NCBI RefSeq assembly: GCF_014270065.1
Contig: NZ_JACNME010000013.1
Coordinates: 59,884-123,883, forward strand
DNA length: 64,000 bases
Direction: 5' to 3'
From: Quadrisphaera sp. RL12-1S
GTDB lineage: Bacteria; Actinomycetota; Actinomycetes; Actinomycetales; Quadrisphaeraceae
Every line of letters begins with the position of its first letter. The first letter of the stretch is position 1. A model generated the notes under the pieces. The model searched no databases. It saw only the letters and a program-made list of their open reading frames with translations, and was not told the origin of the DNA. Positions 33,164 through 39,690 of the stretch are shown piece after piece. A program made the translations under genes and the position numbers.

Positions 33164-33223
33164 CGACCGTGGACGCTGTGCTCCGGTCTGGCGCCCCAGA
33201 CCGGAGCACAGCGTCCACGGTCG
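33164..33223. terminator. 28-bp perfect inverted repeat with 4-nt loop
   Basis: The arms at 33164-33191 and 33196-33223 are perfectly complementary (loop CGCC). Each starts or ends with the sequence GACCGTGGACGCTG or its complement. The element lies between the SRPBCC stop (33147) and the ptsH stop (33310), which are convergent. Such a long perfect stem is unusual even for a bidirectional terminator. Confidence 0.75.
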
Positions 33224-33256
33224 CCGCCGCGATCGGCCGTCGTGACCTCCTGACGC

Positions 33257-33292
33257 ACGAGGGCCCCCGCCGGCATCGGCGGGGGCCCTCGT
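33257..33292. terminator. 16-bp GC-rich hairpin after ptsH
   Basis: ACGAGGGCCCCCGCCG (33257-33272) and CGGCGGGGGCCCTCGT (33277-33292) pair perfectly around GCAT. It lies 18 nt past the ptsH stop on the minus strand, a second and more conventional terminator in this convergent gap. There is no T-run on either side. Confidence 0.7.
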
Positions 33293-33309
33293 CAGGTGGA
33301 GCGGGTGCG

Positions 33310-33567
33310 TCAGGCGTCGAGGTCCTTGGCGACCAGGTCCGCCACGGTCTTCATGGCGGCCTCGTCGTCGGACTCGACGGTGACCTGGTCGCCCTTGGCG
33401 GCGCCGAGGGTCATGATCAGCAGGGCCGAGCCGGCGTCGACGGGCTCCTGGCCGTCCACGGTCAGGGTCACCTCGGCGCCGGTGTCCGTCGCCGCCTGGG
33501 CGATGACGGCGGCGGGACGGGCGTGCAGGCCGACGGCGGAGCCGACGGTCACGGTGGTGCTGGGCAC
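33310..33567 (-). CDS. ptsH: Phosphocarrier protein HPr
   Basis: 85 residues, the normal size of HPr. The phosphorylation site His-15 is in VGLHARPAAVIAQAA. The region GSALLIMTLGAAKGD corresponds to the Ser-46 loop that HPr kinase targets in Firmicutes, though no such kinase is seen here. HPr passes phosphate from enzyme I (ptsI, 37778) to EIIA of the sugar permease FruA, encoded 58 nt upstream on the same strand. A strong GAAGGAGA lies before the GTG at 33567. Placing HPr at the end of the fru unit makes a complete PTS block. Confidence 0.96.
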   Translation of the reverse strand: MPSTTVTVGSAVGLHARPAAVIAQAATDTGAEVTLTVDGQEPVDAGSALLIMTLGAAKGDQVTVESDDEAAMKTVADLVAKDLDA

Positions 33568-33625
33568 GGTGCTCTCCTTCTTCAGGGGGTCGCGGGGTCC
33601 GGGGAGGAGTCGATCAGAGCCGCGG

Positions 33626-35701
33626 TCAGGCCGCGACCGGGCGCTTGGCGGTGCTCTTCAGGACGGTCACCAGGACGCCCGAGATGATCGTGCCGACGAT
33701 GAGCGCCAGGAAGAAGCTCCAGATCGGGTTCATCGCGAAGAAGACGAAGGCGCCGCCGTGGGGCGCGCGCAGCTGCGTCCCGAACGCCATGGTGAGAGCG
33801 CCGGTGACCGCACCGCCAACCATGGAGGCCGGGATGACGCGCACGGGGTCGGCCGCGGCGAACGGGATCGCGCCCTCGGAGATGAAGGAGAGTCCGAGCA
33901 GCCAGGCCGCCTTGCCGTTCTCCTTCTCGGCGGCCGAGTACAGCTTCGGCCGGACGGCGGTGGACAGCGCCATGGCCAGCGGCGGGACCATGCCCGCAGC
34001 CATCACGGCCGCCATGACCTGGAACGAGGCCGGGGTCTGCGCCGCCAGGCCGGCGGTGGCGAAGGCGTACGCGGCCTTGTTGACCGGGCCACCCAGGTCG
34101 AAGCACATCATCAGGCCGAGGATGACGCCGAGGATGATCGCGGAGCTGCCCGAGAGGCCGTTCAGCCAGTCGGTCAGGCCGGTGGTGGCAGCGGCGAGCG
34201 GACGACCCAGCACGAGGAACATCAGGCCACCGGCCACGATCGACGCGACGAGCGGGATGATCATGACGGGCATGAGGCCGCGCAGCCAGCGAGGCACGTC
34301 CCTCTTGCTGATCCAGTAGGCCACGAGGCCGGCCAGGACACCGCCGACGATGCCGCCGAGGAAGCCCGCGCCGGCGAAGACCGCCACGGCCCCAGCGGTG
34401 AAGCCGGGGGCGATGCCCGGCCGGTCCGCGATGCCGAAGGCGATGTAGCCCGCCAGCGCCGGCACGAGGAAGCTGAAGGCGAGGGCACCGATCTTGAACA
34501 GCACGGCACCCAGGTAGACCGCGAGCGCGCTGTTGGACAAGTCGACGAGCGTCGGGTCGGACGCCTTGAGGGCGGCGACGTCGGGGAGGTTCCACAGGGA
34601 GTTCTGCACCACGACGTCGTCGGCGACCTTGGTGATGATGTAGCCGCCGAAGAGGAAGCCGAGGGCGATGAGCAGGCCGCCGGCCGCCACGAACGGGATC
34701 ATGTAGCTGACGCCGGTCAGCAGCACCTGGCGCACCTTCACCCAGAACGACACGTCGCCCTGCCCGGTCTGCGCGGTCGCAGCACCAGCGGCGGCGCCAC
34801 CGCCGGCCACGCGGGCCGCCGAGGGGTCGGTCGAGGCCTTGAGCGCCTCGGCGACCATGACGTCGGGCTCGTTGATCGCGCGCTTCACGCCGGAGGCGAC
34901 GACGGGCTTGCCCGCGAAGCGCTCGCGGCCCTTGACCGGCACGTCGGTGGCGAAGATCACCGCGTCGGCGCTGGCGATGAGCGAGGCCGGCAGCGGCGTG
35001 GTGGCGCCGGAGCCCTGCGTCTCCACCTTCAGCGTGATGCCGGCGCGCTCGGCCGCTGCCACGAGGGAGTCGGCGGCCATGTAGGTGTGGGCGATGCCGG
35101 TCGGGCACGCGGTGACCGCCACCACGACCTTCCCCGTCGCGGCGGGAGCGCTCGCGGCAGCGGCCCCGGCGCCCGCGGCGGCCGTCGTCGTCGTCGCGGC
35201 AGCGGCCGCGGTCGGCTTGGCGGCCGGCTTCGGGGTGACGACCTCGGAGACGAGGTCCACGACCTCCTGCTCGCTCGTCGCCTCGCGCAGCGCGGTGGTG
35301 AACGCCGGCTTGACCAGCGCGCGGGCCAGGGCGGTGAGCAGCTTGAGGTGCTCCTGGCCGCCGGAGGCGGGGGCGGCGATGAGGAAGGCCAGGTCGGCCC
35401 CGCCGTCGGGGGCGCCGAAGTCGACCTTGGGCGCCAGGCGCGCGAACGCCAGCGTCGCCGTCGACACGGCCTCGGAGCGGCAGTGGGGGATGGCGATGCC
35501 GCCGGGCAGCCCGGTGGCGGACTGGGCCTCGCGGGCCATGGCGTCGCGCTGGAGGCCCTCGGCGCTGGTGGCGCGTCCGGTGGCGGCGACGGTCGCGGCC
35601 AGGGCCGCGATGACGTCCTCCTTGCGGGAGCCGAGGTCGGCGTCGAGGCGCACGAGCTGCGGCGTGATCAGCTGCGCCGGCGCTGTGGTGTCGGTGGACA
35701 T
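33626..35701 (-). CDS. fruA: PTS fructose-type permease EIIABC
   Basis: 691 residues with domains in the order A-B-C. EIIA (about 1-150) has the phospho-His in GGIAIPHCRSEAV. EIIB (about 195-290) has the phospho-Cys in VAVTACPTGIAHTYMAADSL. EIIC (about 330-680) has about eight or more membrane segments, e.g. SYMIPFVAAGGLLIALGFLF. It takes up fructose (or a related hexose) and releases it as fructose 1-phosphate. A Thr/Ala-rich linker joins A and B. It lies downstream of fruK on the same strand, separated by 98 nt containing an exact 19-bp tandem duplication. Confidence 0.95.
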   Translation of the reverse strand: MSTDTTAPAQLITPQLVRLDADLGSRKEDVIAALAATVAATGRATSAEGLQRDAMAREAQSATGLPGGIAIPHCRSEAVSTATLAFARLAPKVDFGAPDGGADLAFLIAAPASGGQEHLKLLTALARALVKPAFTTALREATSEQEVVDLVSEVVTPKPAAKPTAAAAATTTTAAAGAGAAAASAPAATGKVVVAVTACPTGIAHTYMAADSLVAAAERAGITLKVETQGSGATTPLPASLIASADAVIFATDVPVKGRERFAGKPVVASGVKRAINEPDVMVAEALKASTDPSAARVAGGGAAAGAATAQTGQGDVSFWVKVRQVLLTGVSYMIPFVAAGGLLIALGFLFGGYIITKVADDVVVQNSLWNLPDVAALKASDPTLVDLSNSALAVYLGAVLFKIGALAFSFLVPALAGYIAFGIADRPGIAPGFTAGAVAVFAGAGFLGGIVGGVLAGLVAYWISKRDVPRWLRGLMPVMIIPLVASIVAGGLMFLVLGRPLAAATTGLTDWLNGLSGSSAIILGVILGLMMCFDLGGPVNKAAYAFATAGLAAQTPASFQVMAAVMAAGMVPPLAMALSTAVRPKLYSAAEKENGKAAWLLGLSFISEGAIPFAAADPVRVIPASMVGGAVTGALTMAFGTQLRAPHGGAFVFFAMNPIWSFFLALIVGTIISGVLVTVLKSTAKRPVAA

Positions 35702-35750
35702 GCGGTCCGGTCCTCCTGGTCTGGCCGACGGCGTCGGCGGTCCGTGCTGG

Positions 35751-35788
35751 GGGGAGATCTGGGTGCTGCGGGGAGATCTGGGTGCTGC
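35751..35788. repeat. Exact 19-bp tandem duplication between fruK and fruA
   Basis: GGGGAGATCTGGGTGCTGC occurs twice in direct succession (35751-35769 and 35770-35788) in the 98-nt gap between the fruK stop (35800) and the fruA start (35701). The two copies are identical, so the duplication is recent or conserved. It could be a paired protein site or RNA element that sets fruA expression relative to fruK. Confidence 0.9.
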
Positions 35789-35799
35789 TGGGGAAGGGC

Positions 35800-36789
35800 T
35801 CAGAGGCGCCGGGTGGTGACCCGGTCGCGCTGCACGTGCTCGGGCCCGGGCAGGGTCGAGCCGGGCAGCTGCACGGCGGCGGTGCCGTGGGCGACGGCGA
35901 CGGCGAGGCGCTCGGCCTCGTCGGCGCCGTCCAGCTCGGCCAGCAGGTAGCCGGCGAGGGTGGAGTCACCGGCACCGACGGTGCTCACCGGCGTCACGGG
36001 CTCGTGCACGGCGTGCCAGGCGCCGTCGGCGGTGACGAGCAGTGCGCCCGCCCCGCCGAGGGTCACCAGGACCGCCTCGACACCGCGGTCGACCAGCGTC
36101 GACGCCGCCTTGGCGGCGGCCACGGGGTCGGCCTCCAGCTCGGCCCCGGCCGCGCCGCCGCGGCCGGGTGCTGCCAGGCCGGTGAGCTCGGCCAGCTCCT
36201 CGGCGTTCGGCTTGAGCAGGTGCGGGAGGGCCGCCGGGCGACCCGAGGACGACGACGCCGCGTCCGGCCCGGCGGTCGCCAGCAGCGCCGCGCCGGAGGT
36301 GTCCACCGCCACGCGCGCGCCGGTGGGGCGCAGCCGGGCCACGAGCTGGCCGTACCAGTCGTCGTCGACACCGGGGGGCAGGGAGCCGGACAGCGCCACC
36401 CAGCGGGCGCCGGCGGCCTCGCGGCGCAGCGCCTCGACCAGGCCGGCGCGCGCGGCGGCGTCCAGCGGGGCGCCGGGGGCGTTGACCTTGGTGGTGGTGC
36501 CGTCGGGCTCGGCGAGGGTGAGGTTGACCCGCGCGTGCGCCGCGATGGGCACCGCGCGGTGCACGAGGTGCAGCTCGCGCAGCGCCAGCAGCAGCGGGTC
36601 GTCGGGGTGGCCGGGCAGGACGGCGACGGCGGTGCGCCCGCCGTCGGAGACCACGCGGGCCACGTTGACGCCCTTGCCACCGGGCTGGTCGACGGCGGCG
36701 GCCGAGCGCAGCACGGCGCCGCGCTCGAGCGGGCCCGCCAGCGAGACCAGGCGGTCCAGGCTGGGGTTGGCGGTCAGGGTGACGATCAC
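35800..36789 (-). CDS. fruK: 1-phosphofructokinase (PfkB family)
   Basis: 329 residues. It has the first PfkB-type motif around DQPGGKGVNVARVVSDGG (about residues 32-49) and the second with the catalytic Asp in VSTVGAGDSTLAGYLLAEL (about 268-286). VIVTLTANPSLDRLVSLAG at the start is typical of the LacC/FruK branch. It phosphorylates the fructose 1-phosphate made by FruA to fructose 1,6-bisphosphate. Its GTG overlaps the fruR stop by 4 nt. Confidence 0.93.
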   Translation of the reverse strand: MIVTLTANPSLDRLVSLAGPLERGAVLRSAAAVDQPGGKGVNVARVVSDGGRTAVAVLPGHPDDPLLLALRELHLVHRAVPIAAHARVNLTLAEPDGTTTKVNAPGAPLDAAARAGLVEALRREAAGARWVALSGSLPPGVDDDWYGQLVARLRPTGARVAVDTSGAALLATAGPDAASSSSGRPAALPHLLKPNAEELAELTGLAAPGRGGAAGAELEADPVAAAKAASTLVDRGVEAVLVTLGGAGALLVTADGAWHAVHEPVTPVSTVGAGDSTLAGYLLAELDGADEAERLAVAVAHGTAAVQLPGSTLPGPEHVQRDRVTTRRL

Positions 36790-37550
36790 GCGACCAGCAC
36801 CTCCACTCCACGGGCTTCGAGGGACTTGAGCTCGCGCCGGGGGGCGCTCGCGTCGGTGATGAGGACGTCCACCTGGTCCAGCCCGGCGAAGCGCACGAGG
36901 TGCTCCTGCCCGAGCTTGGAGGCGTCCGCGAGGACCACCACCCGGCGGCCGGCGGCGACGAGCGCGCGCTTGAGGGCCGCCTCGTCGTGGTCGGGGGTGG
37001 TGAGGCCGTGGTCGGCGGAGATGCCGTTGGTGCCCACGAAGGCGGTGTCGACGCGCAGCGCGCCGAGCTGCGCCAGCGCGTCGGGGCCCACGGCGGCGTG
37101 GGTGGTGCCGCGCACGCGGCCGCCCACGAGGTGGAGGTCGATGCGGCCGGCGCCGGCCAGCTGGGCGGCCACCGGCACGGCGCTGGTCACCACCAGCAGG
37201 GGGGAGTCCACCGGCAGCAGCCGGGCCAGGCGGACCGTCGTCGTCCCGGCGTCCAGGGCGATGGAGCCGCCGGAGGGGACGAGGTCGAGCGCGGCGCGGG
37301 CGATCCGGTCCTTGGCGTCGGCGCGCTCGACGTCGCGGTCGGCCACCGCGCGCTCCACCACGGTCAGGGACGTGGTGGGCACGGCGCCTCCGTGCACGCG
37401 GCGCAGCAGGCCGGCCTTCTCGAGGGCGGCGAGGTCGCGGCGGACGGTCTCGGTGGTGACGCCGAACTGGGCGGCGACGTCGGTGACGGCGACGCGGCCG
37501 TGCTGGCGGACCAGCCCGGCGATCGCCTCGTGGCGCTCTGTCGCGTACAA
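36786..37550 (-). CDS. fruR: DeoR-family transcriptional regulator of fructose genes
   Basis: 254 residues. An N-terminal DeoR helix-turn-helix (YATERHEAIAGLVRQHGRVA then VTDVAAQFGVTTETVRRDLA) is followed by a sugar-phosphate sensing domain (IALDAGTTTVRLARLL; VGTNGISADHGLTTPDHDEA; VVVLADASKLG). I chose the TTG at 37550 because GAGGGAG lies 8-14 nt upstream and DeoR regulators usually begin with MYAxERxxxI. As first gene of the fru unit it probably represses itself, fruK and fruA until fructose 1-phosphate binds; the ligand is inferred from context. Confidence 0.88.
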   Translation of the reverse strand: MYATERHEAIAGLVRQHGRVAVTDVAAQFGVTTETVRRDLAALEKAGLLRRVHGGAVPTTSLTVVERAVADRDVERADAKDRIARAALDLVPSGGSIALDAGTTTVRLARLLPVDSPLLVVTSAVPVAAQLAGAGRIDLHLVGGRVRGTTHAAVGPDALAQLGALRVDTAFVGTNGISADHGLTTPDHDEAALKRALVAAGRRVVVLADASKLGQEHLVRFAGLDQVDVLITDASAPRRELKSLEARGVEVLVA

Positions 37551-37629
37551 CGGCGCACTCCCTCGTGCCTGCGTGTGGGACCCCCGCCGTGACGCGGTGG
37601 GGGAGCTGCGTCCCGAGCCCGCTGCGATG

Positions 37630-37700
37630 TGGGCTTGTGTGGGAAACAACTTTGTGATGTGTGGTTCTACGCCCGTTCATGTTGTTGTGTCAAGGGGTGG
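37630..37700. promoter_or_regulatory. Divergent fruR-ptsI control region with direct repeats
   Basis: The 227-nt space between fruR and ptsI contains an AT-richer stretch rare in this window. TGTGTGG occurs at 37636-37642 and 37658-37664, 22 nt apart, and AACAAC (37645-37650) and GTTGTT (37681-37686) form an inverted pair around it. This is the likely place for FruR and RNA polymerase binding in both directions. I could not assign firm -35/-10 boxes. Confidence 0.45.
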
Positions 37701-37777
37701 GTTCAGTGCACGCTGGTCCCGGACACCACCCCTCAGCCCGCCTCCGCGGCGGGTCCCGCTCCAGCGCAGGAGTCACG

Positions 37778-39529
37778 ATGAGCAGCGTCGCCACCCCTCC
37801 GTCCGCCTCCACCGGCCTGTCCGCGGGCACCGGCCCGGAGGGCCGCTCCCTGGTCGGCATCCCGGTCGTGCCCGGCGTGGGTGCCGGGCCGGTGGTGCGC
37901 CCGGCCGACCGGCCGCGCCTGCCGGAGGTCACCGGCGAGGCGTCCGTGGCCGAGGAGGCCCGCGCCGGTGAGGTCGAGCGCTTCCAAGCCGCCGCCGGCG
38001 TCGTCGCCGAGCGCCTGGAGGGGCGCGCAGCACGCGCCTCCGGCGCCGCCGCGGAGGTGCTGGAGGCCACCGCCGGGCTCGCCCGAGACCGCGGGCTGCT
38101 GGCTGCCGTCGCCAAGCGCGTCAAGGCCGGCGCCCCGGCCGACGTGGCCGTCGTCGGCGCCGCCGAGCAGTTCAGCGCGATGTTCACCCAGCTCGGCGGG
38201 GTCATGGCCGAGCGCGTCACCGACCTCGCCGACCTGCGCGACCGCCTCGTCGCCGAGCTCACCGGCCAGGACGAGCCCGGCGTGCCGGTCCCCGCCGACC
38301 CCTCGGTGCTGCTCGCCGACGACCTCGCCCCCGCCGACACCGCGGGCCTGCAGCCCGAGCTGGTGCTGGCCATCGCGACCACCCGCGGCGGCCCCACGAG
38401 CCACACCGCGATCATCGCCCGCCAGCTGGGCATCCCCTGCGTGGTGGCCGTCGGCGGTCTCGACGACGTCGCCACCGGCCAGTTCGTGCTGGTCGACGGC
38501 ACCTCCGGTGAGGTGGCCGTCGAGCCCGACCGCGCGCACGCCGCCTCCCGGGTGGAGGCCTCCGAGCGCGAGGCCGCCGCCGTCGCGGCGTGGACCGGGC
38601 CGGGCGCCACCGCGGACGGCCACACCGTCGACGTGCTCGCCAACGTCCAGGACGGCGCCGGCGCCCGCAGGGCCGCCGCCACCGGGGCGCAGGGCGTGGG
38701 GCTGTTCCGCACCGAGCTGTGCTTCCTCGACGCGGACTCCGAGCCGTCCGTCGCCGAGCAGGCCCGCATCTACGGCGAGGTCTTCGCCGCCTTCGCCGAC
38801 CGCCCGGCCGGCGCGGGCGCCGGCTCCAAGGTGGTCGTGCGCACCCTCGACGCCGGCTCCGACAAGCCCCTGAAGTTCGCCACCGCGCCGGACGAGGAGA
38901 ACCCCGCCCTCGGCGTGCGCGGCCTGCGCATCGCCTGGAAGCAGGAGGGGATCCTCGAGCGCCAGCTCGACGCGATCGCGCTGGCCGCCCAGCAGACGGG
39001 CGCGTCGCCGTGGGTGATGGCGCCGATGGTCGCCACCGCCGCCGAGGCCCGGGACTTCGCCGCGCGCGTCCGCTCGCGCGGCCTGACCGCCGGCGTCATG
39101 GTGGAGGTCCCCGCTGCCGCGCTGCACGCCGAGCGGATCCTGCGCGAGGTCGACTTCCTCTCCATCGGCACCAACGACCTGGCGCAGTACACCCTCGCCG
39201 CCGACCGGCTCTCCGCCGACCTCGCCCACCTGAACGACCCGTGGCAGCCGGCGCTGCTGCAGCTCGTGGCGCTGACCGCGGCTGCCGGGGTCGCCGCCGG
39301 CAAGCCGGTGGGCGTGTGCGGCGAGGCCGCCGCGGACCCGCTGCTCGGAGCGGTGCTCGCGGGCATGGGCATCACGTCGCTGTCGTGCGCGGCCAGCGCG
39401 GTCTCCGCGGTCGGTGCGCGCCTGGCGCAGGTGCAGCTGGCCGCCTGCCAGGAGGCAGCGCGCGCCGCCGTCGAGGCTGACGACCCGGCCGCCGCCCGCG
39501 CCGCCGCCCGCGAGGTCCTCCTCGGCTGA
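37778..39529 (+). CDS. ptsI: PTS enzyme I (phosphoenolpyruvate-protein phosphotransferase)
   Basis: 583 residues. The phospho-His site is in TTRGGPTSHTAIIARQLG (about residue 211). The PEP-binding barrel follows with GVGLFRTELCFLD, NPALGVRGLRIAWKQ, DFLSIGTNDLAQYTLAADRL and the catalytic Cys in PVGVCGEAAADP. It starts the PTS chain PEP to EI to HPr (ptsH) to FruA. The ATG at 37778 has CAGGAG about 8 nt upstream. It is divergent from fruR and ends in a complex repeat region before hrpB. Confidence 0.95.
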   Translation: MSSVATPPSASTGLSAGTGPEGRSLVGIPVVPGVGAGPVVRPADRPRLPEVTGEASVAEEARAGEVERFQAAAGVVAERLEGRAARASGAAAEVLEATAGLARDRGLLAAVAKRVKAGAPADVAVVGAAEQFSAMFTQLGGVMAERVTDLADLRDRLVAELTGQDEPGVPVPADPSVLLADDLAPADTAGLQPELVLAIATTRGGPTSHTAIIARQLGIPCVVAVGGLDDVATGQFVLVDGTSGEVAVEPDRAHAASRVEASEREAAAVAAWTGPGATADGHTVDVLANVQDGAGARRAAATGAQGVGLFRTELCFLDADSEPSVAEQARIYGEVFAAFADRPAGAGAGSKVVVRTLDAGSDKPLKFATAPDEENPALGVRGLRIAWKQEGILERQLDAIALAAQQTGASPWVMAPMVATAAEARDFAARVRSRGLTAGVMVEVPAAALHAERILREVDFLSIGTNDLAQYTLAADRLSADLAHLNDPWQPALLQLVALTAAAGVAAGKPVGVCGEAAADPLLGAVLAGMGITSLSCAASAVSAVGARLAQVQLAACQEAARAAVEADDPAAARAAAREVLLG

Positions 39530-39555
39530 CCCACCCCACACCGCCCCGGAGTCAC

Positions 39556-39665
39556 CCCGCACTCGCGCACCCGAGTGCTGCATCGACGCCCCCTCATCCC
39601 GCACTCGCGCACCCGAGTGCGGGATGAGGGGGCCGTGAACGCGCACTGGGGTTCGCGAGTGCGGG
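39556..39665. repeat. Four-arm repeat region with 19-bp perfect hairpin
   Basis: CCCGCACTCGCGCACCCGAG occurs twice as a direct repeat (starting 39556 and 39598). The second copy is part of a perfect 19-bp inverted repeat (39589-39607 with 39614-39632, 6-nt loop). A further reverse copy, CGCGAGTGCGGG, lies at 39654-39665 and can pair with either forward copy. It occupies the gap between the ptsI stop (39529) and the hrpB start. Confidence 0.85.
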
Positions 39666-39690
39666 AAGGGGGCGGGGGAGGATGGGCGGC

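Noticed and set aside
33196..33300. Small RNA gene between SRPBCC and ptsH genes
   Set aside because: The hairpins are fully explained as convergent terminators, and no promoter was seen in the gap.
37661..37777. A longer ptsI starting at 37661
   Set aside because: The added residues (MVLRPFMLLCQ and beyond) have no homology pattern and overlap the promoter region; ATG 37778 has a good ribosome site.
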